Below are positions 6,932-14,929 of a DNA stretch of 30,450 bases, in pieces. Source of the stretch: Kiritimatiellales bacterium (lineage in GTDB: Bacteria; Verrucomicrobiota; Kiritimatiellia; Kiritimatiellales; Pontiellaceae); the NCBI GenBank assembly GCA_021734595.1, contig JAIPIO010000005.1:1-30450 (forward strand). The letters run 5' to 3'. Within the stretch, counting starts at the first letter, position 1; each line of letters begins with the position of its first letter. A program made the position numbers and the translations under genes. The notes under the pieces were generated by a model. The model made no database searches, had not been told where the DNA came from, and was given only the letters and a program-made list of their open reading frames with translations.

Positions 6932-8268
6932 CGCCTGTTACGCAATTTGCCTTTTTTGAGGAATCCATCGTAGTGACGCATCAGAAGGTGCGATTCGACT
7001 TGCCGCATGGTATCGAGCATAACCCCCACAATGATCAGCAAGCTGGTTCCACCGAAGAATGATGCAACCAACCAAGGCACATTAAACTGCCGCGTCATAA
7101 TGTTGGGCATTACCGCAATGATGGTGAGAAAAACGGCTCCCGCCAAAGTGATCCGGGTCATCGTGCGGTCAAGAAAGTCAGCCGTCGTGCGCCCAGGACG
7201 AATTCCCGGTATGTAACCGCCGTGTTTCTTCAAATCATCTGCAATCTGAATGGGGTTAAACTGCGTTGCCACCCAGAAATAGGAGAAGAAAAGGATCATC
7301 AATCCGAAGAAAAACAGATACCAGCCCGATGTCGGGAACGTACTAGCGGCCTGCTGGGCCCATTGGTACGGGATATAAGCCAGGATTTTGGGAGGAATGG
7401 CCAGAATTGCCGAGGCAAAAATGATGGGCATCACGCCGGAGTAGTTCACCCGTAAAGGCATGTAGGTATGCTGTCCGCCGTACATCTTCCGACCGACCAC
7501 ACGCTTGGCATATTGAACAGGAATCCGCTGCTGTGCCTGCGTAACAGCAATTACCCCAATGATTACAAAAAAGATTAATATAATCAGAAACGCAAGATGG
7601 AAATATGTAATTTCCGCGTGACCATCAATGGGACGAAGCTTATCGACCAGCGCTTTCACAGCCATCGGTAGGCGGCTAATAATATTCACTGTGATAATCA
7701 GCGAAATGCCGTTGCCGATGCCCCGTTCTGTGATCTGCTCGCCGATCCACATGAGCAACAGAGTGGCCGCGATAATGGAAATAACGGTTAGAAAAACAAA
7801 ACCAAGCCCAGGAATGCGTACCACTTCCGGCGGAAGGCCAAAATAGCTCCCTGACTGCAACGTAGTGGCCATGGCAAATCCCTGAATACCGCAAAGCATT
7901 ACCGTCAGGTATCGCGTATACTGCGTGATTTTCTGCCGACCCACATCGCCTTCCCTCGCCAGCTTCTCAAGGTGCGGGATCACAGAAGTCATTAACTGAA
8001 TAATGATCGATGCACTGATGTAGGGCATGATGCCCAAGGAGCCAATCGCACACTGTAGCAGTGCACCGCCACTGAACAGGTTGAACATTCCAAGCAAACC
8101 ACTCTGGGCACTGCTGGCCTGTTCGAAAGTGTTCCTAATCAAGACCGCATTGACACCCGGCAACGGTACGGTGGAAATCAAACGACAGATAAAGATAAGT
8201 CCGAAAGTAAACAGAATACGCTGCCGCAGTTCCGTAATCTTCAGGCTGTTGACAAAGGCGGATAACAT
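6928..8268 (-). CDS. secY: Preprotein translocase subunit SecY
   Basis: SecY (446 aa) is the channel subunit of the Sec translocon in the inner membrane. The protein shows ten hydrophobic segments. The first (about residues 15-37) is followed by a plug-like loop, LLGMFNLFSGGALLQ. The second-helix region IGSLGIMPYISASIIIQLM, the GERITERGIGNG-like block (here GEQITERGIGNG) and the cytoplasmic loop with QRRIPVQYAKR-like sequence (here QQRIPVQYAKRVVGRK) are standard. The C-terminal helix region RQVESHLLMRHYDGFL is also typical. It follows rplO by 18 bases and overlaps adk by four. The length is normal and no lesion is visible. Confidence 0.98.
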   Translation of the reverse strand: MLSAFVNSLKITELRQRILFTFGLIFICRLISTVPLPGVNAVLIRNTFEQASSAQSGLLGMFNLFSGGALLQCAIGSLGIMPYISASIIIQLMTSVIPHLEKLAREGDVGRQKITQYTRYLTVMLCGIQGFAMATTLQSGSYFGLPPEVVRIPGLGFVFLTVISIIAATLLLMWIGEQITERGIGNGISLIITVNIISRLPMAVKALVDKLRPIDGHAEITYFHLAFLIILIFFVIIGVIAVTQAQQRIPVQYAKRVVGRKMYGGQHTYMPLRVNYSGVMPIIFASAILAIPPKILAYIPYQWAQQAASTFPTSGWYLFFFGLMILFFSYFWVATQFNPIQIADDLKKHGGYIPGIRPGRTTADFLDRTMTRITLAGAVFLTIIAVMPNIMTRQFNVPWLVASFFGGTSLLIIVGVMLDTMRQVESHLLMRHYDGFLKKGKLRNRR

Positions 8269-8286
8269 GGTACAGGACCTTTCGGG

Positions 8287-8727
8287 TTAAACCACTTCGC
8301 AGGAACCGCCTGCGGCTTCAATTTTTTCCCGCGCCGATGCACTGAAGGCGTTTGCCTTGATCAAGTGCTTCTTGCCCATATTTCCCGTGCCTAATATCTT
8401 AACTCCGTCAAAACGACCATTGACAAGTCCTTTATCACGCAACACTTCAACCGTGATTTCCGCACCGTCGTCGAAACAATCAAGTGAAGAAAGGTTAACT
8501 GCAATAAATACCTTTCGATTGATGTTCTTAAAACCGCGTTTAGGCAAACGGCGGACCATCGGCATCTGACCACCCTCAAAGAGTGGTTTGTGTCCGCTAC
8601 CGGAACGGGACATCTGCCCCTTCTGACCGCGACCTGATGTTTTGCCCTTGCCCGAAGCACGACCGCGACCTACGCGGAGCTTGCGTTTTTTGGCACCTTC
8701 GACATTCCGTAATGAATGCAAATCCAT
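8287..8727 (-). CDS. rplO: 50S ribosomal protein L15
   Basis: L15 (uL15, 146 aa) is a late-assembly large-subunit protein. The N-terminal Gly/Lys/Arg-rich extended arm (about 8-50, RKLRVGRGRASGKGKTSGRG) and the signature EGGQMPMVRRLPKRGF (52-67) identify it. The globular C-terminal part includes VLRDKGLVNG and KILGTG. It lies directly after rpsE with only 21 bases between them. The L30 gene (rpmD), usually found there, is therefore absent. secY follows, as is normal for the spc operon. Confidence 0.98.
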   Translation of the reverse strand: MDLHSLRNVEGAKKRKLRVGRGRASGKGKTSGRGQKGQMSRSGSGHKPLFEGGQMPMVRRLPKRGFKNINRKVFIAVNLSSLDCFDDGAEITVEVLRDKGLVNGRFDGVKILGTGNMGKKHLIKANAFSASAREKIEAAGGSCEVV

Positions 8728-8748
8728 GAATCAAACCCTCGTTCTATA

Positions 8749-9243
8749 TTATTCACCCTTGCGGGTGGCCAAAACTTCATCTTTAGAGCGCAACTGCGCC
8801 AAAGCCACCATCGTGGCTTTTGTCACATTAAGATGGTTGTTGCTACCCAGCGATTTCGCAAGCACATCACGAACCCCGGCAAGTTCCAGTACTGCGCGGC
8901 AAGGACCGCCCGCTATAATTCCCGTACCGGGAGACGCAGGACGAAGCAGAACTTTGGCTCCGCCATGCTTTCCTATTGCTTCGTGCGGCAATGTTGTACC
9001 GCGCATGGTTACCATTGTCATGGCGCGCTTCGCCACGTCGCCGGCTTTTCGAATTGAATCGGCGACTTCATTGGCCTTGCCAAGTCCATACCCGACACGA
9101 CCCTTACGATCGCCCACAACAACGAGTGCGCCGAAGCTGAACCGCCGACCACCCTTAACCACTTTTGAGTTGCGGTTAATATGAACGACGCGCTCTTCTA
9201 TATCCGATTTCTCTCTCGGTTCTCTTTTGAATTCTCTGCCCAT
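8749..9243 (-). CDS. rpsE: 30S ribosomal protein S5
   Basis: S5 (uS5, 164 aa) contributes to decoding accuracy and mRNA entry-channel helicase activity. The N-terminal double-stranded-RNA-binding domain includes INRNSKVVKGGRRFSFGALV (23-42) and GYGLGKANEV (52-61). The C-terminal domain includes GGAKVLLRPASPGTGIIAGG and LGSNNHLNVTKAT. The region around VKGGRRFSF, where spectinomycin-resistance changes occur in other species, looks ordinary. It lies 21 bases from both rplR and rplO. Confidence 0.98.
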   Translation of the reverse strand: MGREFKREPREKSDIEERVVHINRNSKVVKGGRRFSFGALVVVGDRKGRVGYGLGKANEVADSIRKAGDVAKRAMTMVTMRGTTLPHEAIGKHGGAKVLLRPASPGTGIIAGGPCRAVLELAGVRDVLAKSLGSNNHLNVTKATMVALAQLRSKDEVLATRKGE

Positions 9244-9264
9244 TTGGAACTCCTTAAATTTTTT

Positions 9265-9600
9265 CTAGAAAATGAGTCCTGCTTCACGCGCACTGTCAGC
9301 CAGCGCCTTCAGGCGAGTTCCAAAGGCAAAACCGCCGCGATCAAAAACGACTGAAGAAACGCCTTTGCCCTTAGCGAGCGCAGCCGCTTTCGCGCCCAAC
9401 TCCTTGGCCGCTGCAACGTTTTTTCCGTCTATGGCCACGCCGGCAAGTGTAACGGACGCATCGTCATCGATAAACTGCACTTCAAGCCGTTTATTGGATC
9501 TGAAAACAGCCATACGGGGCCTTTCGGCCGTGCCCTTAACCTTTTTTCGCACACGTATGTGTCTGCGTTTCCTATAATCTTTTTTCGTAATAACCTTCAT
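9265..9600 (-). CDS. rplR: 50S ribosomal protein L18
   Basis: L18 (uL18, 111 aa) binds 5S rRNA together with L5. The basic N-terminus (KKDYRKRRHIRVRKKVKGT), RPRMAVFRSNKRLEVQFIDDD (28-48) and the terminal VVFDRGGFAFGTRLKALADSAREAGLIF pattern match the family (usually about 115-120 aa). The start lies two bases after the rplF stop, suggesting coupled translation. Alanine- and lysine-rich residues around 68-80 are typical of the central helix. Confidence 0.98.
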   Translation of the reverse strand: MKVITKKDYRKRRHIRVRKKVKGTAERPRMAVFRSNKRLEVQFIDDDASVTLAGVAIDGKNVAAAKELGAKAAALAKGKGVSSVVFDRGGFAFGTRLKALADSAREAGLIF

Positions 9601-9602
9601 GA

Positions 9603-10139
9603 TTATGCAACCGCCTTACCTTCTTTGCGGCGAATGCGCTCGCCCTTATAGCGCACGCCCTTACCCTTATACGGTTCAGCCGGGGAGAAACCGCGAATCC
9701 GAGCGGCCACCTGGCCAACCATCTGTTTGTCGCACCCTTCGATAGACACGGATGTTCCGCCCTCGACCAAAATTGTGATGCCGTCCGGCACGATGTAGTT
9801 GATATCATGGGAGAACCCAAGCGCCAAAACGACATCCTTGCCCTGCATCTGCGCCTTGTACCCTACGCCCTCAATGACGAGCTCTTTTTTATACCCGTCC
9901 TTAACACCCGCAATCATGTTGCTGAGAATGCTACGCACGGTGCCGTGCATTGAACGCGCCTGCTTCGATTCATTTTCACGGGCAACTATCAGCTGACCAT
10001 CTTCCTGCGCCACACTGATGAAATCAGGCGCGGAAAACGAAAGTTCACCTTTTGGACCTTTTACCGAAAAATCTCTTCCGGATATGGCCACCGTCACTCC
10101 CGCTGGAACTGAAATTGGTTCTTTTCCTATTCTTGACAT
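9603..10139 (-). CDS. rplF: 50S ribosomal protein L6
   Basis: L6 (uL6, 178 aa) sits near the sarcin-ricin loop at the factor-binding site. It begins MSRIGKEPISVPAGVTVAI and has the duplicated L6 fold. The C-terminal signature is CDKQMVGQVAARIRGFSPAEPYKGKGVRY, with PEPYKGKGIRY as the usual form, near residues 136-164. Length matches E. coli (177 aa). It follows rpsH by 19 bases and is nearly fused to rplR. Confidence 0.98.
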   Translation of the reverse strand: MSRIGKEPISVPAGVTVAISGRDFSVKGPKGELSFSAPDFISVAQEDGQLIVARENESKQARSMHGTVRSILSNMIAGVKDGYKKELVIEGVGYKAQMQGKDVVLALGFSHDINYIVPDGITILVEGGTSVSIEGCDKQMVGQVAARIRGFSPAEPYKGKGVRYKGERIRRKEGKAVA

Positions 10140-10158
10140 AGCTTGACCTCAAATTTTC

Positions 10159-10557
10159 CTACCAGATATAACATAGGACTTCCCCGCCCACGTGTTGCTT
10201 CCTGGCATCGTTATCCGTCATAATTCCTGACGAAGTGCTCAAAATAGCAGTTCCAATGCCGCCCAAAACCCGCGGAACTTCACTGGAATCGACGTATCTT
10301 CGGCAACTGGGCTTGCTGATGCGCCGAAGCCCCTGAATAACCGGTGTATTGTCCGCTGTATATTTAAGGTAAAGGTTTAGTGCACGCTTACCCTCTTTAT
10401 TCTCCGTCGTGTAATCCTTAATATAGCCTTCCTGTTTCAGGATCCGGGCGACCTCACTCTTAATCTTCGAGTGCGGCAGTTGTACCGCGGTTTTTTCGGC
10501 CATATTCGCATTACGAATACGGGTCAACATATCAGCAATTGGATCTGTTAAAACCAT
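10159..10557 (-). CDS. rpsH: 30S ribosomal protein S8
   Basis: S8 (uS8) binds the central domain of 16S rRNA and in some bacteria represses the spc operon. From the ATG at 10557 the protein is 132 aa and starts MVLTDPIADMLTRIRNAN, matching the family. AAGG lies upstream of this ATG at a useful spacing. A GTG at 10572, immediately after the rplE stop, is also in frame and would add five residues. The C-terminal SSGIMTDNDARKQHVGGEVLCYIW pattern is typical. The gene follows rplE directly with no rpsN (S14) between them, which differs from most spc operons. Confidence 0.97.
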   Translation of the reverse strand: MVLTDPIADMLTRIRNANMAEKTAVQLPHSKIKSEVARILKQEGYIKDYTTENKEGKRALNLYLKYTADNTPVIQGLRRISKPSCRRYVDSSEVPRVLGGIGTAILSTSSGIMTDNDARKQHVGGEVLCYIW

Positions 10558-10572
10558 TTTATCTACCTTCAC

Positions 10573-11121
10573 TTATTGTTTGCCACTCGCGAACGGCATG
10601 CCCAAAAGCCGAAGAAGCGCTCTTGCTTCCTCATCCGTTTTAGCCGTTGTTACAAATGAAATATCCATGCCATGCACTTTTTTGACATGATCCGGATTAA
10701 TTTCCGGGAACACCGTCTGTTCCTGAAGTCCCATTGAATAATTACCCCGTCCATCGAAAGAGTTCGACGGGACTCCCCGGAAGTCACGGATGCGCGGCAA
10801 CGCCACATTCAACAGGCGATCCATGAACTCGTACATCCGATCATTTCTAAGAGTGATTTTTGCACTCAAAGCTGTTCCTTCACGGAGTTTAAAATTTGAT
10901 ACACTTTTCTTCGCTTTGATGATGATCGCCTTCTGTCCGGTAATTTTACCAAGGTCGTCGGCAACCGCCTGAAGCACATCGCGGTCATACGCCATCGAAA
11001 CCGATACATTCAGTACGATCTTGGAAACCGCCGGCACCTGCATCTTATTCGTGTACCCCTGGCTCTTAATCAGCTCAGGTGCCACAACATCCCTGTATTT
11101 TGTTTTCATTGTCGGGACCAT
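10573..11121 (-). CDS. rplE: 50S ribosomal protein L5
   Basis: L5 (uL5, 182 aa) binds 5S rRNA in the central protuberance and touches S13 and P-site tRNA. Diagnostic parts are KTKYRDVVAPELIKSQGY, VSKIVLNVSV, ITGQKAIIIKAKKSVSNFKLREG (about 65-87) and the C-terminal DISFVTTAKTDEEARALLRLLGMPF. I keep the ATG at 11121 because GGAGGTG lies eight bases upstream. The next ATG at 11109, which resembles the usual start, would be too far from it. The stop is followed at once by a GTG that could open rpsH. The gene lies 43 bases after rplX. Confidence 0.98.
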   Translation of the reverse strand: MVPTMKTKYRDVVAPELIKSQGYTNKMQVPAVSKIVLNVSVSMAYDRDVLQAVADDLGKITGQKAIIIKAKKSVSNFKLREGTALSAKITLRNDRMYEFMDRLLNVALPRIRDFRGVPSNSFDGRGNYSMGLQEQTVFPEINPDHVKKVHGMDISFVTTAKTDEEARALLRLLGMPFASGKQ

Positions 11122-11164
11122 GGAACCCCACCTCCAAAATTCTTGTTTTTTTGACCGAAATCGA

Positions 11165-11407
11165 CTACTCAGACTTACTCAACTTCAGATTTGATATCGC
11201 GATCAGAGCTTCCTTTTCAACGATACCACCCTGCGGATTATCCTGAGTCTTCCGCATATGTTTCTTTACAAAATTAATACCCTCAACCAGCGCCCGCCCC
11301 GATTCAGGCATCACCTGTAGTACTTTCCCCGTCTTGCCCTTGTCATCACCGGCAATAACGATTACTACATCGCCCTTTTTAACATGCGCTCTGGAAATCC
11401 TGTTCAT
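11165..11407 (-). CDS. rplX: 50S ribosomal protein L24, short form
   Basis: L24 (uL24) initiates large-subunit assembly and lies near the tunnel exit. The KOW motif region HVKKGDVVIVIAGDDKGKTGKVLQV (8-32) and the block VEGINFVKKHMRKTQDNPQGGIVEKEA (41-67) are clear. At 80 aa it is shorter than E. coli L24 (104 aa). It ends soon after AISNLKL and lacks the C-terminal segment that often holds CP-x-CGKPTRVG-like residues. It lies between rplN and rplE in the standard order. Confidence 0.96.
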   Translation of the reverse strand: MNRISRAHVKKGDVVIVIAGDDKGKTGKVLQVMPESGRALVEGINFVKKHMRKTQDNPQGGIVEKEALIAISNLKLSKSE

Positions 11408-11428
11408 ATCAAATACCCTCTTAATTCG

Positions 11429-11794
11429 TTAAAGCACTTCCGGCGCAAGCGATACGACTTTCATGAAATCCTTCTCGCGGAGTTCCCTTGCAACCGGCCC
11501 GAAAATACGGGTTCCGCGAGGGTTTCCGGTTTCGTCGATGATCACGGCGGCATTACTATCGAATCGCAAACAGGATCCATCCGGGCGCCTGATGGTATTC
11601 TTTGTCCGCACAATGACAGCCTCGCAGATTTCGCACTTTTTAACAACTCCACCTGGTTGAGCTTCCTTCACTGCGACCTTAATTGTTTCGCCCACGCGGG
11701 CAAATTTCCTCTTGGTCTTCAGCACCCGGATGCACATTACGCTACGAGCGCCCGTGTTATCCGCAACATTTAAACGTGTCTGTACCCAAATCAT
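11429..11794 (-). CDS. rplN: 50S ribosomal protein L14
   Basis: L14 (uL14, 121 aa) contributes to the B5/B8 intersubunit bridges and contacts L19. It begins MIWVQTRLNVADNTGARSVM, contains AVIVRTKNTIRRPDGSCLRFD (59-79) and ends GTRIFGPVARELREKDFMKVVSLAPEVL, all textbook positions for the family (122-123 aa). It starts 11 bases after rpsQ, the usual S10/spc junction. No promoter-sized gap separates the two clusters, so they are probably co-transcribed. Confidence 0.98.
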   Translation of the reverse strand: MIWVQTRLNVADNTGARSVMCIRVLKTKRKFARVGETIKVAVKEAQPGGVVKKCEICEAVIVRTKNTIRRPDGSCLRFDSNAAVIIDETGNPRGTRIFGPVARELREKDFMKVVSLAPEVL

Positions 11795-11805
11795 TGAACT
11801 ACACC

Positions 11806-12072
11806 TTATTTCGAAGCTTCAGAAACAATTTCCACCAGACGCCAGCGTTTCAGGCGACTCAACGGTCTTGTTTCCATAATGCGCACGACATCACCCACCT
11901 TGGCACGGTTTTCTTCATCATGCGCATGTACTTTTTTATGCATGAGGATTTCCTTGCCATATAGCGGATGACGGATACGCCGCTCAATCATCACAACAAT
12001 CGTCTTGTCGGAAGCATCGCTACAAACACGACCTTCACGACCCTTACGCAAATTTCTTTTAACTTCAGCCAT
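11806..12072 (-). CDS. rpsQ: 30S ribosomal protein S17
   Basis: S17 (uS17) is a primary 16S-binding OB-fold protein. From the ATG at 12072 the product is 88 aa, beginning MAEVKRNLRKGREGRVCSD, and has the conserved DKTIVVMIERRIRHPLYGKEI and MHKKVHAHDEENRAKVGDVVRI-type segments and the terminal ETRPLSRLKRWRLVEI. An open frame extends further upstream to 12120, but it overlaps rpmC. GAGGT six bases before 12072 and the family start both favour the short form. It follows rpmC by four bases. Confidence 0.97.
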   Translation of the reverse strand: MAEVKRNLRKGREGRVCSDASDKTIVVMIERRIRHPLYGKEILMHKKVHAHDEENRAKVGDVVRIMETRPLSRLKRWRLVEIVSEASK

Positions 12073-12076
12073 TCCT

Positions 12077-12268
12077 CTACCTCTCAACTTTTTCGTTCTG
12101 GATGGTCTTGATTCGAGCAAGCGAGCGACGAAGCTCTTTCACACGCGCAGGATTCTCCAATTGTCCAGACACCTGTTGGAGCCGCAGATTGAACAACTCT
12201 TTCTGCGTTTCACGGATCTGCTGTTCCAGCTCTTCCGTCGTCATTTCTCTAAGTTCTTTTACCTTCAT
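12077..12268 (-). CDS. rpmC: 50S ribosomal protein L29
   Basis: L29 (uL29, 63 aa) is a small helical-hairpin protein at the tunnel exit, where it helps dock signal recognition particle and trigger factor. MKVKELREMTTEELEQQI, KELFNLRLQQVSGQLENPARVKE (about 22-44) and RRSLARIKTIQNEK are the standard family blocks. Length is normal. It lies between rplP (19 bases) and rpsQ (four bases). Confidence 0.98.
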   Translation of the reverse strand: MKVKELREMTTEELEQQIRETQKELFNLRLQQVSGQLENPARVKELRRSLARIKTIQNEKVER

Positions 12269-12287
12269 ATCTCTACCCTATGGGTTC

Positions 12288-12707
12288 CTAGTCGTGGGAG
12301 TGGCGCTGAACAAAGCGTGTACGCATCGGCAGTTTTGTAGCTGCCAAGCGCAGACATTCTTTTGCCAACGTTTCGGATACACCATCCAGCTCAAAGAGCA
12401 TGTGTCCAGGTTTAACAACGGCTACCCAATTTTCCACCGCCCCCTTGCCTTTACCCATGCGCACTTCAAGCGGTTTCTTGGTAATGGGTTTATCCGGGAA
12501 AATACGGATCCAAAGTTTACCTCTACGTTTCATGGCACGATTGGCAGTCACACGACAGGCTTCAATCTGAATATTTGTAATCCAGCCGCGTTCTAGCGTC
12601 TGCAGACCATATTCGCCATATGCCAACTGGTTGCCGGTCATCGCCAGACCGCCACGCGAACCACGCTGCACTTTCCTAAATTTTACTCTTTTTGGCATTA
12701 AAGGCAT
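12288..12707 (-). CDS. rplP: 50S ribosomal protein L16
   Basis: L16 (uL16, 139 aa) lines the A-tRNA path near the peptidyl-transferase centre. It begins MPLMPKRVKFRKVQRGSRGG and contains GLQTLERGWITNIQIEACRV, MKRRGKLWIRIFPDKPITKKP and MGKGKGAVENWVAVVKPGHMLFEL, all diagnostic. I keep the first ATG because AGGAG lies eight bases upstream; starting at the fourth residue would give the more common MPKRVK opening. It lies 14 bases after rpsC. Confidence 0.98.
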   Translation of the reverse strand: MPLMPKRVKFRKVQRGSRGGLAMTGNQLAYGEYGLQTLERGWITNIQIEACRVTANRAMKRRGKLWIRIFPDKPITKKPLEVRMGKGKGAVENWVAVVKPGHMLFELDGVSETLAKECLRLAATKLPMRTRFVQRHSHD

Positions 12708-12721
12708 TATTCAAGCTCCTG

Positions 12722-13354
12722 TTATGCTTTTTTTTCTGGTTCTTTGCAGATCCAGACCTTGATTCCAATTTTTCCTGCCACGGTTCGGGCTTCTGTCGTG
12801 CCGTAATCAATATTCGCGCGGAGCGTGTGCAGTGGGATTTTCCCCTCTTTATAACTCTCCGTACGGGAAAGCTCGGCACCACCCAGACGTCCGGCAGCCA
12901 TTACTTTAATGCCTAGCGCTCCCTGGTCCATCGCCATCTGAATGGCACGTTTCATCGCACGACGGAAAGAAACACGGCGCTCAAGCTGCAATGCAATATT
13001 CTCAGAAACAAGCTTTGCATCTAGATCCGGGCTTTTTATTTCAGCGATTTCTATATAGATTTCCTTCCCGGTCAATTTCGCCAGGGTTTCGCGAAGCTTA
13101 TCAATATCTTCGCCTTTTCGCCCGATCACAAGGCCCGGTCGCGCGGTATGAATGGTAACGCGGATTCGGTTGGCATAACGCTCTATATAGATGTCTGATA
13201 CAGCTGCATCCTTCAAGCGCGCAATAACCATTTCACGAATTTTTATATCCTCATACAATAAGGCGCCGAAATCTCTCTTGTCCGCAAACCAGCGCGAACG
13301 CCAATTCTTATTAACGGCCAACCTGAGTCCAATAGGATTTACTTTTTGACCCAA
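12722..13354 (-). CDS. rpsC: 30S ribosomal protein S3 (TTG start)
   Basis: S3 (uS3, 210 aa) forms part of the mRNA entry channel in the 30S head. The N-terminal KH domain carries the GxxG loop as GRKG at 78-81 (RPGLVIGRKGEDIDKL), and the C-terminal domain has the conserved GRLGGAELSRTE and LRANIDYGT-type segments. The start codon is TTG, supported by AGGAG six bases upstream and by the family opening GQKVNPIGLRL. It ends soon after IGIKVWICKEPEKKA, without the long acidic tail of E. coli S3 (233 aa). Confidence 0.97.
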   Translation of the reverse strand: MGQKVNPIGLRLAVNKNWRSRWFADKRDFGALLYEDIKIREMVIARLKDAAVSDIYIERYANRIRVTIHTARPGLVIGRKGEDIDKLRETLAKLTGKEIYIEIAEIKSPDLDAKLVSENIALQLERRVSFRRAMKRAIQMAMDQGALGIKVMAAGRLGGAELSRTESYKEGKIPLHTLRANIDYGTTEARTVAGKIGIKVWICKEPEKKA

Positions 13355-13373
13355 AACGGTCTCCTTTCCTCAA

Positions 13374-13709
13374 CTACGCTTTATCGGTTAGAACAATGGT
13401 TATATGGCTCGTCTTCTTTTGAATCGGACTTGCCATTCCTCTCGCACGGGGCCGCCACCTTTTCAACACGGGACCACCATTGACAACTGCTTCCTTCACA
13501 AACAGATTGTCTACCGACAATCCCTCGTTGTTTTCAGCATTCGCAATGGCCGATTTAAGTGTTTTCCCGATTTGAACCGCAGCTTTACGAGCATTAAATT
13601 CAGTGATGCGCAAAGCATCTGCCACAGGCAGACCCTTAATGGCACCCGCCAGATCACGCGCCTTGGTGGGCGACATTCTCACGTACTTGGTTGTTGCTGA
13701 CACTTCCAT
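13374..13709 (-). CDS. rplV: 50S ribosomal protein L22
   Basis: L22 (uL22) contributes a beta-hairpin loop to the nascent-peptide tunnel. From the ATG at 13709 it is 111 aa: MEVSATTKYVRMSPTKARD, then GLPVADALRITEFNARKAA and the extended loop region around VNGGPVLKRWRPRARGMASPIQKKTSHITIV. A longer open frame begins with a TTG at 13751, but its extra residues do not match the family. GAGAGTGAGAG before the ATG is a modest ribosome-binding site. Unusually for this block, 98 bases separate it from rpsS. Confidence 0.97.
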   Translation of the reverse strand: MEVSATTKYVRMSPTKARDLAGAIKGLPVADALRITEFNARKAAVQIGKTLKSAIANAENNEGLSVDNLFVKEAVVNGGPVLKRWRPRARGMASPIQKKTSHITIVLTDKA

Positions 13710-13725
13710 AGTGCTCTCACTCTCG

Positions 13726-13731
13726 ATTATA
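13726..13731 (-). promoter_or_regulatory. Perfect -10 hexamer (TATAAT) in the rpsS-rplV spacer
   Basis: The 98-base spacer upstream of rplV is AT-rich and contains a perfect TATAAT on the minus strand. No good -35 is found at 16-18 bases; the nearest is TTTGTA at 15 bases. Further upstream, TTGACG (13796-13801) has only poor -10 partners. If active, it would give a very short leader, about ten bases, to the rplV ATG. It is a weak candidate for an internal promoter. Confidence 0.25.
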
Positions 13732-13807
13732 TCCACCGTCTTACTATACAAAGGGCGGACAGTTTACGGCTTTATTGTTTAAAATCCAGTTTTTCCGTCA
13801 AAAAAAT

Positions 13808-14086
13808 TTAACGAAGCGTTTTTTCCGTCGCCATACCGTGGGTTCTAAAGCCACGAGTCGGGGAAAATTCACCGAGCCTGTGCCCCACCATGTTCTCCGT
13901 AACGAATACAGGGACAAATACTTTGCCATTGTGAACCGCAAATGTTTGACCGACAAACTCAGGCGCAATCATAGAACTGCGTGCCCATGTCTTAATCGGG
14001 GCCTTGCGACCGGAATCTGCCATTTTCCTGACTTTTTTCAGGAGTTTGACATCAACGTACGGACCTTTTTTTAGTGAACGTGCCAT
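13808..14086 (-). CDS. rpsS: 30S ribosomal protein S19
   Basis: S19 (uS19, 92 aa) lies in the 30S head and, with S13, contacts L5. It starts MARSLKKGPYVDVKLLKKV, contains TWARSSMIAPEFVGQTFAVHNG (33-54) and FVPVFVTENMVGHRLGEFSPTR (57-78), and ends THGMATEKTLR, as the family does. It begins three bases after rplB. A 98-base spacer follows before rplV. Confidence 0.98.
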   Translation of the reverse strand: MARSLKKGPYVDVKLLKKVRKMADSGRKAPIKTWARSSMIAPEFVGQTFAVHNGKVFVPVFVTENMVGHRLGEFSPTRGFRTHGMATEKTLR

Positions 14087-14089
14087 AAC

Positions 14090-14917
14090 TTATTTCTTTC
14101 TCCGTTCAACGATGTATTTATTCGAAGCTTTATGCTTATTACGAGTTCTCTTCCCTTTGGCCAGCAATCCCCAAGGGGACTTCGGATGGCCACCACCGGA
14201 GGAGCGGCCTTCACCACCACCCATCGGATGATCCACCGGATTCATAGCCACACCGCGCACCGTCGGGCGGATTCCCAACCAGCGCTTACGCCCGGCTTTA
14301 CCCATCACAATATTGGAATGATCGGAATTACCGACCTGGCCAATCGTGGCATAACAGTTCGTACGGATTTTGCGGATTTCACCGGAGGGCATTTTAATGT
14401 TGGCGAAATCATCCTCGCGGGACATCAGCGTGGCAGACGTCCCCGCAGAACGTACAAGTTGCCCGCCGCAACCGGCGACCATCTCAATATTGTGCACCGC
14501 CATGCCGAGCGGAATTTTGTTCAGCGGCAACGCATTACCCACACTGGGCTCTGCATCGGGACCGGACATGAGCTTTGTTCCGACCTTTAACATTGCCGGA
14601 GCAATAATATAGCGTTTATCACCGTCCGCGTAATGCAGCAACGCAATACGGGCAGAACGGTTCGGGTCATATTCAATAGCGGCGACGGTTGCGGGGATCC
14701 CGTGTTTATCACGCTTAAAGTCAATCATCCGGTAGCGCCGCTTATGCCCACCGCCGCGATGACGAACGGAGATACGCCCGGCACTGTTGCGTCCCGCACG
14801 ACTCTTCTTCGGCTTGAGCAACGCGCGTTCTGGCGTATCCTTCGTTATCTCTTCGAAATTAGACAGCACCATAAAGCGTCGGCTGGGTGTTGTCGGTTTG
14901 TATTTTTTCAGCGCCAT
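14090..14917 (-). CDS. rplB: 50S ribosomal protein L2
   Basis: L2 (uL2, 275 aa) is required for subunit association and peptidyl-transferase assembly. The N-terminal part includes RNSAGRISVRHRGGGHKRRYR (44-64) and DPNRSARIALLHYADG. The C-terminal part contains GVAMNPVDHPMGGGEG with the conserved histidine (E. coli H229 equivalent), then GGGHPKSPWG. Length equals the family norm (273-277). It lies 12 bases after rplW. Confidence 0.98.
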   Translation of the reverse strand: MALKKYKPTTPSRRFMVLSNFEEITKDTPERALLKPKKSRAGRNSAGRISVRHRGGGHKRRYRMIDFKRDKHGIPATVAAIEYDPNRSARIALLHYADGDKRYIIAPAMLKVGTKLMSGPDAEPSVGNALPLNKIPLGMAVHNIEMVAGCGGQLVRSAGTSATLMSREDDFANIKMPSGEIRKIRTNCYATIGQVGNSDHSNIVMGKAGRKRWLGIRPTVRGVAMNPVDHPMGGGEGRSSGGGHPKSPWGLLAKGKRTRNKHKASNKYIVERRKK

Positions 14918-14929
14918 TACACGAACTCC

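Noticed and set aside
12073..12120. Upstream extension of rpsQ into rpmC
   Set aside because: It overlaps rpmC codons, and the ATG at 12072 has a good ribosome-binding site and the family start.
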